A stretch of DNA of 57,738 nt, from positions 1 to 57,738 of the forward strand of contig CALXNM010000008.1 in assembly GCA_944389745.1 (NCBI GenBank), in the 5' to 3' direction. The DNA comes from an uncultured Clostridia bacterium (lineage in GTDB: Bacteria; Bacillota; Clostridia; TANB77; CAG-508). Below the pieces are notes generated by a model that was not told the origin of the DNA, ran no database searches, and saw only the letters and a list, made by a program, of their open reading frames with translations. Numbering within the stretch: position 1 is the stretch's first letter; each line of letters opens with the position of its first letter. The translations under genes were made by a program, and so were the position numbers. Positions 46,510 through 56,855 of this stretch are shown here, piece after piece.

Positions 46510-47910
46510 TTATATCTTTTCTATTGTCATACCATCTTTTGTATCTTTTACAGTATATCCTTTATTTTTAATTTCATCTCTTATTTCATCTGATAATGTC
46601 CAGTCTTTTTCTTCTCTTGCTTTTTTTCTTTTTTCTAGTAATTCTTTTATTTCTTCAGGAATTTTTATGTTTGATTGTTTTTTAATATAATCTTCTGAAT
46701 TTGCTAAATCTAATCCTAATACCTTATCAAACTCTAACATTAAATCTGCTAATTCTTTAGATTTACAATCATTTCTAGCTACTTCCCAAACTATACTCAT
46801 TGCTAATGGTATATTTAAATCATCATTAATAGCTTTTATAAATTGATCTTTGTATTCATCTATTATACTTTGGTCTATTTTTTTACTTCCATCTTTGTGT
46901 TTTATATAACATTCTCTTAATCTGTTTAATGCTTTTTGAGATGATAATGCTCCTTCAAAAGTAAAGTTTAATTTTGTTCTGTAATGTGCTGTGTAGCAGA
47001 ATAGTTTAAATGCCAAAGGTTCTATTCCTTTTTCTTGTAATTCTGATATTGTGTATACATTTCCTAAGCTTTTTGACATTTTTCCGCCATTTACTTGTAA
47101 GAATTCAACATGCATCCATGTTTTTGCTGGTATTTTTCCAAATGCACCTTTACTTTGTGCTATTTCGTTTTCATGGTGAGTTGGAATGTGGTCAACTCCT
47201 CCTGTATGTATATCAAATACTTCTCCTAAATATTTTCTAGACATTGCTGAACATTCTAAATGCCAACCTGGGTATGATGGTCCCCATGGACTATCCCATT
47301 TCATAATATGATTTGCTGGTGCTTTTATCCATATAGCAAAATCATATGGATTTCTCTTTTCAGGGTCTACATCTACTCTTGCTCCAGCTATTTGGTCTTC
47401 TAAGTTTCTATTTGATAATACTGGATATTTATCAAGTTTTGATACATCAAAATATATTGCTGTACTTGTTTCATATGCATATCCATTTTTCATTATCTCT
47501 TTTACAAACTCAAGCATTTCTTGAATATGGTCTGTTGCCTTTGCTATTATTTCTGGTCTTTCAATATGAAGTTTATCCATATCTTTGAAAAATGCTTTTG
47601 TATAAAATTCAGCTATTTCATAAGGGCTCTTATGCTCTTTTTTAGCTGCTTTTACCATTTTATCTTCGCCTTCATCAGCGTCTGATTCTAGATGTCCAAC
47701 ATCTGTTATGTTCATTACATGTTTTAGCTTGTATCCATTATATTCTAGAGTTCTTCTTAAATTGTCAACAAACACATATGATCTAAAATTTCCTATATGA
47801 GCATAGCTATATACTGTTGGTCCACAAGAATACATCCTAACTTCGTTCCCATGCATGGGAACGAAGTCTTCTTTCTTTCTAGTTAAAGTATTATATAATT
47901 TTATTTGCAT
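46510..47910 (-). CDS. cysS: Cysteinyl-tRNA synthetase
   Basis: The 466-residue class I synthetase has the zinc/active-site start YSCGPTVYSYAHIGNFRSY, including the HIGH-equivalent AHIGN. HLECSAM and GGVDHIPTHHENEIAQ carry zinc ligands, and KMSKS is in GGKMSKSLGN (about residue 283). It attaches cysteine to tRNA-Cys. AGGAGG lies before the ATG, only 15 bases after the penicillin-binding protein gene, so no T-box leader fits in between. Confidence 0.97.
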   Translation of the reverse strand: MQIKLYNTLTRKKEDFVPMHGNEVRMYSCGPTVYSYAHIGNFRSYVFVDNLRRTLEYNGYKLKHVMNITDVGHLESDADEGEDKMVKAAKKEHKSPYEIAEFYTKAFFKDMDKLHIERPEIIAKATDHIQEMLEFVKEIMKNGYAYETSTAIYFDVSKLDKYPVLSNRNLEDQIAGARVDVDPEKRNPYDFAIWIKAPANHIMKWDSPWGPSYPGWHLECSAMSRKYLGEVFDIHTGGVDHIPTHHENEIAQSKGAFGKIPAKTWMHVEFLQVNGGKMSKSLGNVYTISELQEKGIEPLAFKLFCYTAHYRTKLNFTFEGALSSQKALNRLRECYIKHKDGSKKIDQSIIDEYKDQFIKAINDDLNIPLAMSIVWEVARNDCKSKELADLMLEFDKVLGLDLANSEDYIKKQSNIKIPEEIKELLEKRKKAREEKDWTLSDEIRDEIKNKGYTVKDTKDGMTIEKI

Positions 47911-47925
47911 ACTAAAATCCTCCTG

Positions 47926-50625
47926 TTAGTTGTTTCCAGATCTTGCTCCTCTTGTAGCTGGGTCATCTGGATCTGTAGTTGGCTCTTCTGGTGTAGTTGG
48001 TTCTTCTGGGGCATCTGGATCTGTAGTTGGTTCCTCTGGTTCTGTTGGTTCTTCTGGCTCAGTAGCTGTAACTCTATTTACAGTAATAGTAATTGACTCT
48101 CCTCTTTCAAGCGTTTTACCACTGCTAACACTTTGTTTTAAAACTACTCCATTTGATTTGCTAGAATCTGATTCATATACAACATTTATATCTAATCCGC
48201 TTAATGCACTCTTAGCTCTTGCTTCTGTCATACCTACTACATTTACTACTTTTATAGACATTGTTTTTTCTGTATGTTCTGTACAAGTCCCAGTTATTTG
48301 GCTATACTTGCTTCCTGCACTTGTGCTCCAATTTGCATCGATTTCTTTTTCTGGTGTAGATAAATATGTTACTCTTTTAGTTTCTGGACAGTATTCTGTT
48401 GCTAATTTTCCTGATTCAGTACATACTGTTACTGTTTTGTGTCCGTCACATTTATCTGGTACTGTTCCTTCTACAAATACTGCTGTAGCTGTATGTGTAC
48501 ATTCGCTTGTCGCTAGTTTTCCTGAATCTGTACATATTTTCTTTTCTACTATATTGTCTGTTTCTTCAAATTTTGCTCCATCTAAGTCTGAATGTATATC
48601 ATCCATTATAGATGACCATATATCCATTGCTGGGTTTCCTCCATATATTGTTTCTGGTGTATCATATCCATACCAAGTAGCTGCAGCATAATATGGTGTA
48701 AATCCGCAAAGCCATCTATCTTTATAATCTGTTGTTGTACCAGTTTTTGCTGCTACATCCATTCCAGAAATTTTACATGAAGTTGCTGTTCCACTTGTAA
48801 CTGGTGCTGTTAATATATCTGTTAATACATATGCATTTCCTTCAGACATTACTCTTTTTGTTTCTTGTTCTGATTCTAATATAACATTTCCATTACTATC
48901 CTCAACTTTTGTATAGAATGTTGGTTCAATATATTCTCCACCATTTGCTATCATAGCGTAACCAGCTGCCATTTGAAGTGGTGAAGCCCCATGTGTTGAG
49001 CCACCAAGTGCTAAAGTTAACATTGAGTCTTGTTCATGCGTAAATTGAGGCATTCCTATTTCATTTAAGAAATCAACTGCAGTATCTGTTCCAACATTTG
49101 AAATTATTTTCATATTAACAACATTTGAAGAAACTGCAATAGCTTCTTTTACTGTAATTAATCCTTGATATCCCGTTGAGTTATTAAATGAATCTCCACC
49201 AAATTTTGTTGGCGAATCATCATATACTGTAGCTTCTGTTATAACATTGTTCTCTAATCCTGGTGCAACTGCTGCAAGTGGTTTCATTGAAGATCCTGGT
49301 TGTCTTTGTGATGTTGCTCTATCTAATCCATATGTTTTTGAATCTTCTCCAAGTCCTCCAACACATCCTACTACCTGACCTGTTTTATAATCTATTATAA
49401 CCATTCCAGATTGTGAGTGAGCTCCTTCTTCAGCATCTGAACTTGTTGCATCATGTATATATTCATCTTTTAAGTACTCCTCTTCCATTCTTTCTTGAAT
49501 GTCTGGATTTTCTGTTGTGTATATTTTATATCCATTGTTATATACTCTTGCTTCTGCAGCTTTTTGATCCAAGTCATATTTTTCCATCATGTCTTCTACT
49601 ACTTCATTTATTGCTTCAACTTCTAAGAAAGATAAGTCTGATGAATTAGTAAAATTACCTTTTTTGAATTTTAATCCTGCATCTACCTCAGCTACAGCTT
49701 CATCATATTGCTCTTGATTTATGAAAGTGTTTCCATTTTCATCTTTAACTTCTAACATTTTTCCTAAAACTAATTTAGTTTTATTATTTATAGTTTCTGT
49801 TTTATCCTCTTCACCAAATGGATTATAGTAGTTTGGTGAATCATTTATTCCAGCTAAGAAAGCAGATTCTGCTAAACTTAACTCTTTGGCTGATTTATCA
49901 AAGTAATATCTAGCACCACTTTCTACTCCATATACGGTATTACCCATAAAGATTTCATTTAAATATAATTCCAAAATTTGGCTCTTTGATAGCATTTGTT
50001 CAACTTTATATGCACGAGACCATTCTCTAATTTTTCTTGCAATACTGTCATCATCATCATCCATTAAGTTCTTTACCAATTGTTGTGTTATTGTACTACC
50101 TCCAAAAGATGATTTTCCTCCATGAGTTATGTATGTAAATATTGCACCTGCTGTTCTGTATAAATCTATTCCGTTATGTTTATAAAATCTTTCATCTTCT
50201 ATAGCAACATATGCCTTTGGAATATATTCCCCCATTTCTGATAATGGAATTATTTTTCTGTTTTCTTCACCACTTAATTCATGTAGTGCCTCTCCATTTA
50301 CATCATATGTTGTTGAATTTTGCATTTTTATTACTAAATCTTCTTGTGTCATATCCCATTTGTCGCTAAAGAAAATTGCGGCAAATACACCTATTGCAGC
50401 TAACACTAGTAATATACATATTATGATAAATATTTTTATAAATTTACGTAATTTAGGATGTTTTTTTTGGTTCTTCCCACCATTTTTATTCTTTGGAGTT
50501 ACATTACTACTATTTGAACCACTGCTTGCCCCAGTAGTTCTTTTTCTTGATTTTGCTGTAGCTTTTTTTGCTCTTCGAGATGGATTTATTTCATATCTTT
50601 TAGTTCTATCATTATCTATATCCAT
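47926..50625 (-). CDS. Class A penicillin-binding protein with PASTA domain
   Basis: The 899 residues include a basic cytoplasmic head, a membrane helix (about 66-88) and a GT51 glycosyltransferase domain with EDERFYKHNGID (about 142-153). The transpeptidase domain has SSMK (about 443), SSN and KTGT (about 626). An insert rich in paired Cys-containing phrases follows (CTDSGKLATSECTHTATA, CTESGKLATEYCPET). One PASTA domain (about 790-855) and a Pro/Glu/Thr tail end it. It polymerises and cross-links peptidoglycan outside the membrane. AGGAGG precedes the ATG. Confidence 0.95.
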   Translation of the reverse strand: MDIDNDRTKRYEINPSRRAKKATAKSRKRTTGASSGSNSSNVTPKNKNGGKNQKKHPKLRKFIKIFIIICILLVLAAIGVFAAIFFSDKWDMTQEDLVIKMQNSTTYDVNGEALHELSGEENRKIIPLSEMGEYIPKAYVAIEDERFYKHNGIDLYRTAGAIFTYITHGGKSSFGGSTITQQLVKNLMDDDDDSIARKIREWSRAYKVEQMLSKSQILELYLNEIFMGNTVYGVESGARYYFDKSAKELSLAESAFLAGINDSPNYYNPFGEEDKTETINNKTKLVLGKMLEVKDENGNTFINQEQYDEAVAEVDAGLKFKKGNFTNSSDLSFLEVEAINEVVEDMMEKYDLDQKAAEARVYNNGYKIYTTENPDIQERMEEEYLKDEYIHDATSSDAEEGAHSQSGMVIIDYKTGQVVGCVGGLGEDSKTYGLDRATSQRQPGSSMKPLAAVAPGLENNVITEATVYDDSPTKFGGDSFNNSTGYQGLITVKEAIAVSSNVVNMKIISNVGTDTAVDFLNEIGMPQFTHEQDSMLTLALGGSTHGASPLQMAAGYAMIANGGEYIEPTFYTKVEDSNGNVILESEQETKRVMSEGNAYVLTDILTAPVTSGTATSCKISGMDVAAKTGTTTDYKDRWLCGFTPYYAAATWYGYDTPETIYGGNPAMDIWSSIMDDIHSDLDGAKFEETDNIVEKKICTDSGKLATSECTHTATAVFVEGTVPDKCDGHKTVTVCTESGKLATEYCPETKRVTYLSTPEKEIDANWSTSAGSKYSQITGTCTEHTEKTMSIKVVNVVGMTEARAKSALSGLDINVVYESDSSKSNGVVLKQSVSSGKTLERGESITITVNRVTATEPEEPTEPEEPTTDPDAPEEPTTPEEPTTDPDDPATRGARSGNN

Positions 50626-50752
50626 AGATAAACCTCCTCTTTAATTTACTATATATATTATATTAATATTTCATAGAAAATTACTCATTTATTATATAAT
50701 ATATTGTATAAAAAGAAAAGCTTTTTCAAAAATTTTTAATAAATCTTACATT

Positions 50753-50784
50753 AAAAGGACACATAGAAAATGTGCCCTTTTTTA
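50753..50784 (-). terminator. Terminator after the DUF308 gene
   Basis: AAAAGGACACAT pairs with ATGTGCCCTTTT (one mismatch, 5-base loop) with T-runs on both strands. It lies downstream of the DUF308 stop codon and before the penicillin-binding protein gene. Confidence 0.7.
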
Positions 50785-50809
50785 TTTGTTTTTCTATTTA
50801 TTTTATTTG

Positions 50810-50836
50810 TGCCAAAAGGGTCTGTCCCCATTGACA
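50810..50836 (-). repeat. TGCCA/TGTCA...GGGACAG-type intergenic element
   Basis: On the minus strand TGTCAATGGGGACAGACCC leads to TTTTGGCA. It lies immediately after the DUF308 stop codon and belongs to the same dispersed family as the leader elements at 13697 and 31197. Confidence 0.5.
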
Positions 50837-50838
50837 TT

Positions 50839-51381
50839 TTATAACATATCTTTCATATTTCTCATAAATATAAAACTCTCTATTAAATCCACAATTGCAT
50901 ATACTAAAATTATTACTCCTAGTGTAACTACTAATGCACCTGGGTAAAATGTAACATACATTCCTCCAACAATCATAGCTACTGCTAATACCAATACAAA
51001 CGCCCATAATTTAGTATCTATTGTTTCTTTTAACCTAAAAGATAAAGTAAATCTCATAAATCCACTATATATAATCCAAATACCTATCATTATTCTTAAT
51101 ATACTTTCAATTGCACTACTGTATACTATTGTAACTAATCCTAATATTATTGCCATTAATCCCCATGCTATATCATTAGTAAATAAAGTAGAATCATTTC
51201 CTTTTCCTACAAAATAATTTATAAGTTTTATTACTCCAACTACTATAAAGAATACTCCAATTATTGTAGAAATAAATTTCATTGTAGTTGTTGGATAGCA
51301 TATCATAATTAATCCAATTAATGCAAAGACAATTGATGTTAGTATAGATGTTAGTCCAACTTTTTTTATAAATTTGTCCAT
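50839..51381 (-). CDS. DUF308/HdeD-like membrane protein
   Basis: The 180-residue protein has six hydrophobic helices arranged as three repeated hairpins, each with a GxxxIxxG-like helix (ALIGLIMICYP, GLMAIILGLVTIVY, VAMIVGGMYVTFYPGALV). This is the pattern of the HdeD/DUF308 family. Role unknown in Firmicutes. AGGAGG precedes the ATG. It follows clpX by 79 bases that contain a repeat element, so cotranscription is uncertain. Confidence 0.82.
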   Translation of the reverse strand: MDKFIKKVGLTSILTSIVFALIGLIMICYPTTTMKFISTIIGVFFIVVGVIKLINYFVGKGNDSTLFTNDIAWGLMAIILGLVTIVYSSAIESILRIMIGIWIIYSGFMRFTLSFRLKETIDTKLWAFVLVLAVAMIVGGMYVTFYPGALVVTLGVIILVYAIVDLIESFIFMRNMKDML

Positions 51382-51434
51382 ATTTTTTACCTCCTAGATT
51401 TATGAGTGTGTTCCAAATAGTATCCAACTGGCTA

Positions 51435-51457
51435 CCAATGGAGTCTGTCCCCATTGG
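51435..51457 (-). repeat. CCAATGG...CCATTGG intergenic element after clpX
   Basis: A 7-pair inverted repeat encloses AGTCTGTCC. It resembles the TGTCA/TGCCA-GGGACAG family elsewhere in the window and lies just past the clpX stop codon. There is no T-run, so a terminator role is uncertain. Confidence 0.5.
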
Positions 51458-51460
51458 CAC

Positions 51461-52789
51461 CTAGGCTGTTGTAACATTCTTTTTAGAATTTACTTTTTTG
51501 CTTTCTTTGTTTGCCTTTTTAGGAACTTCTCTATTATTATTTATTATTATTTTTGGTGGTTCTCCATTTGCTACAGTTTCTTTTGTTATAACACATTTTT
51601 CTATTTTAGGGTTTGAAGGTATTTCAAACATAATATCTCTCATTATTTCCTCTATAATAGAACGAAGTCCTCTAGCACCTGTTTTTCTTTCAATTGCTTT
51701 GTCTACAATTAGACCTAATGCCTCATCTTCAAACTCTAAATCCACATTATCCATTGCAAATAACTTTTTATATTGTTTAACTAATGCATTTTTTGGTTTT
51801 GTAACAATATCAATTAATGCATTTCTATCTAATTCTTCAAGTGTTGCAACGATTGGTAAACGTCCAACAAATTCTGGAATTAGTCCAAATTTTAATAAAT
51901 CTTGTGGTAATAATTGTTCAAATACTTTGTATTTATCGATATCTTTGTTGCTTTCTATAACAGCACCAAATCCCATTGATTTCTTTCCAATTCTGTCTTT
52001 TACTATTTTTTCTAACCCTTCAAAAGCTCCACCACAGATGAATAGAATATTTGATGTATCAATTTGTATAAATTCTTGATGAGGATGCTTTCTTCCTCCT
52101 TGTGGTGGTACTGATGCAACTGTACCTTCTATAATTTTCAGTAGTGCCTGTTGCACACCTTCTCCACTTACATCTCTTGTTATTGAAGGATTCTCTGATT
52201 TTCTTGATATTTTATCAATTTCATCTACATATATTATTCCTTTTTGTGCTTTTTCTATATCATAATCTGCTGCTTGAATTAATTTTAACAATATGTTTTC
52301 AACATCTTCACCAACATATCCAGCTTCTGTAAGTGTTGTAGCATCTGCTATTGCAAATGGTACTTGAAGTATTTTGGCAAGTGTTTGTGCAAGAAGTGTT
52401 TTACCACAACCAGTAGGTCCTAATAACAACACATTACTTTTTTGAAGCTCTACATCATCTTCTTTATCCTTACTCTTATTATTGTTACTATTTATACGTT
52501 TATAATGGTTATAAACAGCAACAGCTAATGTTTTTTTAGCTTCCTCTTGTCCTATAACATAAGTATCTAATATTTCTTTTATTTCTGCTGGATTTGGTAA
52601 TTCCTCATTTTCAGCTAAAGTATATGTCATTTCTGTATCTTCATACAAGTCATCTTCCACAATATTTGCACATACCCTTACGCATTCATCACAAATATAT
52701 ACTCCTGGTCCTGCAATAATTCTATCTACTTCATCTTGTGACTTACCACAAAAAGAACATCTTACATTTTTTTGCTTATTATTTGACAT
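51461..52789 (-). CDS. clpX: ClpX ATPase, unfoldase for ClpP
   Basis: The 442-residue protein has the N-terminal zinc-binding domain ([15 protein letters not shown] and [10 protein letters not shown]). Its AAA+ module has Walker A GPTGCGKT (about 124-131), Walker [11 protein letters not shown] and the sensor-2 region GARGLRSI. It recognises and unfolds substrates for ClpP. The order tig, clpP, clpX on one strand is the conserved one. A lysine/asparagine-rich C-terminal tail is present. Confidence 0.97.
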   Translation of the reverse strand: MSNNKQKNVRCSFCGKSQDEVDRIIAGPGVYICDECVRVCANIVEDDLYEDTEMTYTLAENEELPNPAEIKEILDTYVIGQEEAKKTLAVAVYNHYKRINSNNNKSKDKEDDVELQKSNVLLLGPTGCGKTLLAQTLAKILQVPFAIADATTLTEAGYVGEDVENILLKLIQAADYDIEKAQKGIIYVDEIDKISRKSENPSITRDVSGEGVQQALLKIIEGTVASVPPQGGRKHPHQEFIQIDTSNILFICGGAFEGLEKIVKDRIGKKSMGFGAVIESNKDIDKYKVFEQLLPQDLLKFGLIPEFVGRLPIVATLEELDRNALIDIVTKPKNALVKQYKKLFAMDNVDLEFEDEALGLIVDKAIERKTGARGLRSIIEEIMRDIMFEIPSNPKIEKCVITKETVANGEPPKIIINNNREVPKKANKESKKVNSKKNVTTA

Positions 52790-52830
52790 AATTAATTCCT
52801 TTCTCTTTTTTATTTTTTATTCATTCGTTT

Positions 52831-53433
52831 TTATTTTCTTTTATCCATAATACCATCAATAAGACCATACTCCAAAGCTTCTTGTGCTGTCATCCAATGA
52901 TCTCTTTCTGTATCTCTTTCTATTCTTTCTATGCTTTGGCCTGTTTTATCGCTTAATAATTTGTTTAATTTTTCTCTTGTTTTTATCATATGGTCTGCAT
53001 GTATTTTTATTTCTGTTGTTTGTCCTGCTATTCCATTTCCTCCAATTAGTGGTTGATGTATTAATATTTCTGCATTAGGTGTTGCAAATCTTTTTCCTTT
53101 TTCTCCATTTGCTAGTAAAACTGCTCCAAAGCTTGCTGCTAATCCTACACATATTGTAGAAACTGGGCATTTAATATAATTCATTGTGTCAACAATTCCC
53201 ATTCCATCTGTTATTGAGCCTCCTGGGCTGTTGATATATAAACTTATTTCTCTATCTGGGTCTTCTGATTCTAGGAATAGTAATTGGGCTATAACCAAGC
53301 TTGCGGTTGTAGCATTTACATCTTCTCCTAAAAATATAATTCTATCTTTTAATAATCTTGAGAAAATATCATATGATCTTTCTCCTTTTGCTGTTTGTTC
53401 TATAACATATGGAACTAAACTATTTTTTTCCAT
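52831..53433 (-). CDS. clpP: ClpP protease subunit
   Basis: The 200-residue serine protease has the catalytic Ser in [14 protein letters not shown] (about 98), the His in EILIHQPL (about 123) and the Asp in [10 protein letters not shown] (about 172). It forms the 14-subunit proteolytic chamber with ClpX. AAGGAGG precedes the ATG, and clpX follows after 41 bases. Confidence 0.97.
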   Translation of the reverse strand: MEKNSLVPYVIEQTAKGERSYDIFSRLLKDRIIFLGEDVNATTASLVIAQLLFLESEDPDREISLYINSPGGSITDGMGIVDTMNYIKCPVSTICVGLAASFGAVLLANGEKGKRFATPNAEILIHQPLIGGNGIAGQTTEIKIHADHMIKTREKLNKLLSDKTGQSIERIERDTERDHWMTAQEALEYGLIDGIMDKRK

Positions 53434-53615
53434 AAAAAATTCCTCCTTATTCCTCTTATTTATTTTATATGTTTTTATTATCTTATGTGAATAATATTTA
53501 TTTAATTTTGTTATATTTTATATCATAACGAACATATTTTTGCAAGTAATTTTTGTACTTTTATTTAATTTTTCACTTTATAATTTTTTTATACAACTTT
53601 TTACTATAAAGCATA

Positions 53616-53671
53616 AAAAGTTAGCGGTAAAAACATTTATTTTAAATAAATCTCATTTCCCCCTAACTTTT
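53616..53671 (-). terminator. Candidate terminator after tig
   Basis: AAAAGTTAG (53616-53624) pairs with CTAACTTTT (53663-53671) around a long loop, with a T-run on either strand. It lies about 20 bases past the tig stop codon, in the 256-base gap before clpP. Confidence 0.5.
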
Positions 53672-53689
53672 CTTTTTTTACACTATTTA

Positions 53690-54973
53690 TTATTTTTTCT
53701 TTGCATTTTTTACTATAAAGTCAATAGCTTTTTCTGTTTTTAAGTTTTCAGATATGTATTCTTTTAATTGTTCATTTTCTAGAAGTTCTTCTTCTTTTCT
53801 ACCATATTGTTTAGCCATTTCTTTAACTTTCTCTGCAACTTCTTCATCTGTAGCTTCTATTTTTTCTGTTTTTACAATTGCTTCTAATACTAGTCTTGAT
53901 GTTATTTGTCTTTCAGCTTGTTCTTTAAATTCATTTCTCATATCAGCTTCTGATTTTCCAAGCATTTGCATATATTGATTTAAGTTTAATCCTTGATATG
54001 ATAATCTTGTTTCCATATCTTTCATCATGTTGTCTATTTCTAGTTCTACCATTCCGTTTGGAATATCTAATTTAGCATTTTCGCAAACTGTTTTTATAGC
54101 TTCTTCTTCTGTCTCATATTTTGCTTTTCTTTCATTATCTGTGTCTAATCTTTCTTTTATGCTATTTTTTAATTCGTCTAATGTATCAAATTCACTAACA
54201 TCTTTAGCGAATTCATCGTCTATTTTTGGTAATTCTTTTTTCTTAATTTCATGTAAAGTTACTTTAAATACAGCGTCTTTTCCAGCTAAATCTTTTGAGA
54301 AATAATCATCTGGGAATTTTACTTTTACATCTTTTACTTCATCGATTTTCATTCCAATTATTTGGTCTTCAAATCCTGGTATAAAAGTATTGCTTCCTAT
54401 TTCTAATTCATGGTTTTCAGCTGAGCCTCCTTCGAATTTTACTCCGTCTATTGATCCTTCAAAATCTATAGTTGTGATATCACCTTTTTCTACTGGTCTA
54501 TCTTCTACAGTAACTAGTCTTGCATTTCTTTCTGCCATATGACCTAATTCATGTTCTACATCTTTATCTGTAGCTTTGTATTCTATTTTCTTTATCTCTA
54601 TACCTTTATATTTTCCTAGTTCTACTTCTGGTTTTGTTTCTACTGTTGCTGTAAATATTAATTCTTTTCCTTTTTCCATTTGAACTATATCAATATTTGG
54701 TCTGCTAACTGCTTCAATCTTATTTTCTTTGATTGCTTCATCATATATTTCAGGTACTAGTTCATTAAAAGCATCCTCATAAAAAATAGCTGAACCATAT
54801 TGTCTTTCAACTAATTGCATTGGAGCTTTTCCTTTTCTAAATCCTGGTATATTAAAATATTTTGCTGTTTTTGAATATACCTTTTTCATTGCTTCTTCAA
54901 ATTTTTCAGCTTCGATGTTAAATGTTATTTTTACTTCGTTTTTACCCTCTGTATTTTCTACTTTTACGTTCAT
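53690..54973 (-). CDS. tig: Trigger factor
   Basis: The second ATG (54973) is chosen because AAAGG abuts the first (54982) but is well spaced from the second. This gives 427 residues beginning MNVKVENTEGKNEVK. The ribosome-binding loop GFRKGKAPM lies near residue 45. The FKBP-like prolyl isomerase domain contains VEKGDITTIDFEGSIDGVKFEGG and FIPGFEDQIIGMK. A helical chaperone region follows. It binds nascent chains at the ribosome exit. Confidence 0.95.
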   Translation of the reverse strand: MNVKVENTEGKNEVKITFNIEAEKFEEAMKKVYSKTAKYFNIPGFRKGKAPMQLVERQYGSAIFYEDAFNELVPEIYDEAIKENKIEAVSRPNIDIVQMEKGKELIFTATVETKPEVELGKYKGIEIKKIEYKATDKDVEHELGHMAERNARLVTVEDRPVEKGDITTIDFEGSIDGVKFEGGSAENHELEIGSNTFIPGFEDQIIGMKIDEVKDVKVKFPDDYFSKDLAGKDAVFKVTLHEIKKKELPKIDDEFAKDVSEFDTLDELKNSIKERLDTDNERKAKYETEEEAIKTVCENAKLDIPNGMVELEIDNMMKDMETRLSYQGLNLNQYMQMLGKSEADMRNEFKEQAERQITSRLVLEAIVKTEKIEATDEEVAEKVKEMAKQYGRKEEELLENEQLKEYISENLKTEKAIDFIVKNAKKK

Positions 54974-55129
54974 ATTATTCATCCTTTCATGATATATATT
55001 CTAATAAGCTTAATTATTATATCATATTTTTTTTAATTTGCAATAGTTTACATATTTTTTTATTGATTTTTAGTGGTTTCAATGCTTTTTACAGAGCTTG
55101 ATATTATTTTTTACATTAATTAATGATTT

Positions 55130-55840
55130 TTAATCACTTATTTTTAACAAGTCAAAATTTAAATAATCTGCACTTATAAGTTTATATGTAACTTCTCCTA
55201 TTTTTCCTTCCACTGCATCTTTATGTGCTTTTCCATGAAGATGACCATAATAGCATCTTTTTATTCCATATTTATTTAATATTTTTACAAATTCACTTTT
55301 TTCTGGTGCAGAAGCATATTCTTTAGTAATTGGTGGATAATGTAAAAATGCTACTATTTCTTTGTTGTTGCCATATTTATTAATTCCGTCATTAATTGAT
55401 AGCTCTAGTCTTGCACATTCCCTCTTTATCATTTTGGAATCACACTCTGTATCTAATATATTCCATCCTCTAGTTCCTACAATTATTTTGTCTTCTACTA
55501 AATAACTATTGTTATATAGTATTTGTATGTTCTCCATGTGATTATCTTTTAAATATTCATTTATTTTTGTAAATGTGCCCCACCAATAATCGTGGTTTCC
55601 TTTTAATAATATCTTGTTCCCTGGTAATGAATTCAGGTATTCAAAATCAAGTTTTGTTTCTTCAAAATACATTGCCCAAGAAAAATCACCTGGTAGAATA
55701 ACATAGTCTTCTTCTTTAACTTTTTGTATCCAATTATTTTTTATTTTGACTGCATGATTTTTCCAATTATCACCAAATACATCCATTGGTTTATTATTTG
55801 AAAATGATAAATGCAAGTCTGCTATTGCAAATATTGACAT
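55130..55840 (-). CDS. Calcineurin-like metallophosphoesterase
   Basis: The 236-residue protein has all the metal-binding motifs: DLHLS near the start, GDFSWAM, GNHDYWWG, LHYPP and YGHLHG. It should bind two metals and hydrolyse a phosphoester, but the substrate is unknown. It lies four bases after tsaD and probably belongs to the same transcript. AGGAG precedes the ATG. Confidence 0.9.
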   Translation of the reverse strand: MSIFAIADLHLSFSNNKPMDVFGDNWKNHAVKIKNNWIQKVKEEDYVILPGDFSWAMYFEETKLDFEYLNSLPGNKILLKGNHDYWWGTFTKINEYLKDNHMENIQILYNNSYLVEDKIIVGTRGWNILDTECDSKMIKRECARLELSINDGINKYGNNKEIVAFLHYPPITKEYASAPEKSEFVKILNKYGIKRCYYGHLHGKAHKDAVEGKIGEVTYKLISADYLNFDLLKISD

Positions 55841-55843
55841 TTT

Positions 55844-56836
55844 TTATTCTCCTATTTTTAAATTTGGTACTGCATTTAATGTTAAATCAGATGTTACTCC
55901 TGAAATAAATCTATAATATCCTGCTGATGCTATCATTGCCGCATTATCTGTACACAATATAGGTTCTGGATAATATATTTTATATCCTTCTTTTTCTAGA
56001 TTTAAAAACTGCTTTCTTATATATGAGTTTGCAGATACTCCTCCTGCTAATGCAATTGTTTTTATATCTAGCTCTTCTGCTGCTTTTATTGTGTTTTCTA
56101 ACAAAATATCTGTAACATCTTTTTCAAAACTTGCACATAAATCAGCTTTATTAATATCTGGACTTTTATGATGTAAATTTATTATAGCTGTTTTAATCCC
56201 ACTAAAGCTAAAATCTAATCCACTCATATGTGTTTTAGGTAGTGTAATATTAGGTTCTCCTTCTTTAGCAAGTTTGTCCACTTTAGGTCCTCCTGGATAT
56301 CCAAGGCCTATTACTCTGGCAACTTTATCAAAAGCTTCTCCTATTGCATCATCTTTAGTTCTACCTAATATTTCAAATTTATCATAATCACAAATATGTA
56401 CTAAATGAGTATGTCCCCCAGAAATTATTAAACATAAAAATGGAGGTTTTAATTCTTTATGTGATATGTAATTTCCTGCAATATGTCCCTCTATATGATT
56501 TGTTCCTGTAAGTGGCTTATTCAAAGCATAACTTAAACCTTTTGCATAAGACACTCCTACTAAAAGAGCTCCAACTAATCCTGGTCCACAAGTGCATGCA
56601 ATATTATCTATATCATTAAATGTGATTCCAGCTTCTTCTAAAGCTTTTTTGGTTACATCAGAAATAGCTTCTATATGATTTCTAGAAGCTATTTCTGGTA
56701 CAACTCCACCAAATTTTTCGTGTATTTTTATTTGTGAATTTATTATGTTAGATAAAACTTCTCTGCCATTTTTTACAACGGCAACAGAAGTTTCATCACA
56801 ACTTGATTCAATTCCTAATGTAAGTATATCTTTCAT
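55844..56836 (-). CDS. tsaD: tRNA N6-threonylcarbamoyladenosine synthase subunit TsaD
   Basis: The 330-residue product starts with the family signature [15 protein letters not shown]. It has the metal-binding [10 protein letters not shown] (about residues 112-121) and [30 protein letters not shown] and [12 protein letters not shown]. It transfers threonylcarbamoyl to A37 of ANN-decoding tRNAs with TsaB and TsaE, which are not in this window. AGGAG lies upstream. Confidence 0.96.
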   Translation of the reverse strand: MKDILTLGIESSCDETSVAVVKNGREVLSNIINSQIKIHEKFGGVVPEIASRNHIEAISDVTKKALEEAGITFNDIDNIACTCGPGLVGALLVGVSYAKGLSYALNKPLTGTNHIEGHIAGNYISHKELKPPFLCLIISGGHTHLVHICDYDKFEILGRTKDDAIGEAFDKVARVIGLGYPGGPKVDKLAKEGEPNITLPKTHMSGLDFSFSGIKTAIINLHHKSPDINKADLCASFEKDVTDILLENTIKAAEELDIKTIALAGGVSANSYIRKQFLNLEKEGYKIYYPEPILCTDNAAMIASAGYYRFISGVTSDLTLNAVPNLKIGE

Positions 56837-56855
56837 TTTTTATTATATCTCCTAA

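Noticed and set aside
47911..47925. T-box leader for cysS
   Set aside because: Only 15 bases separate cysS from the penicillin-binding protein gene, leaving no room for a T-box.
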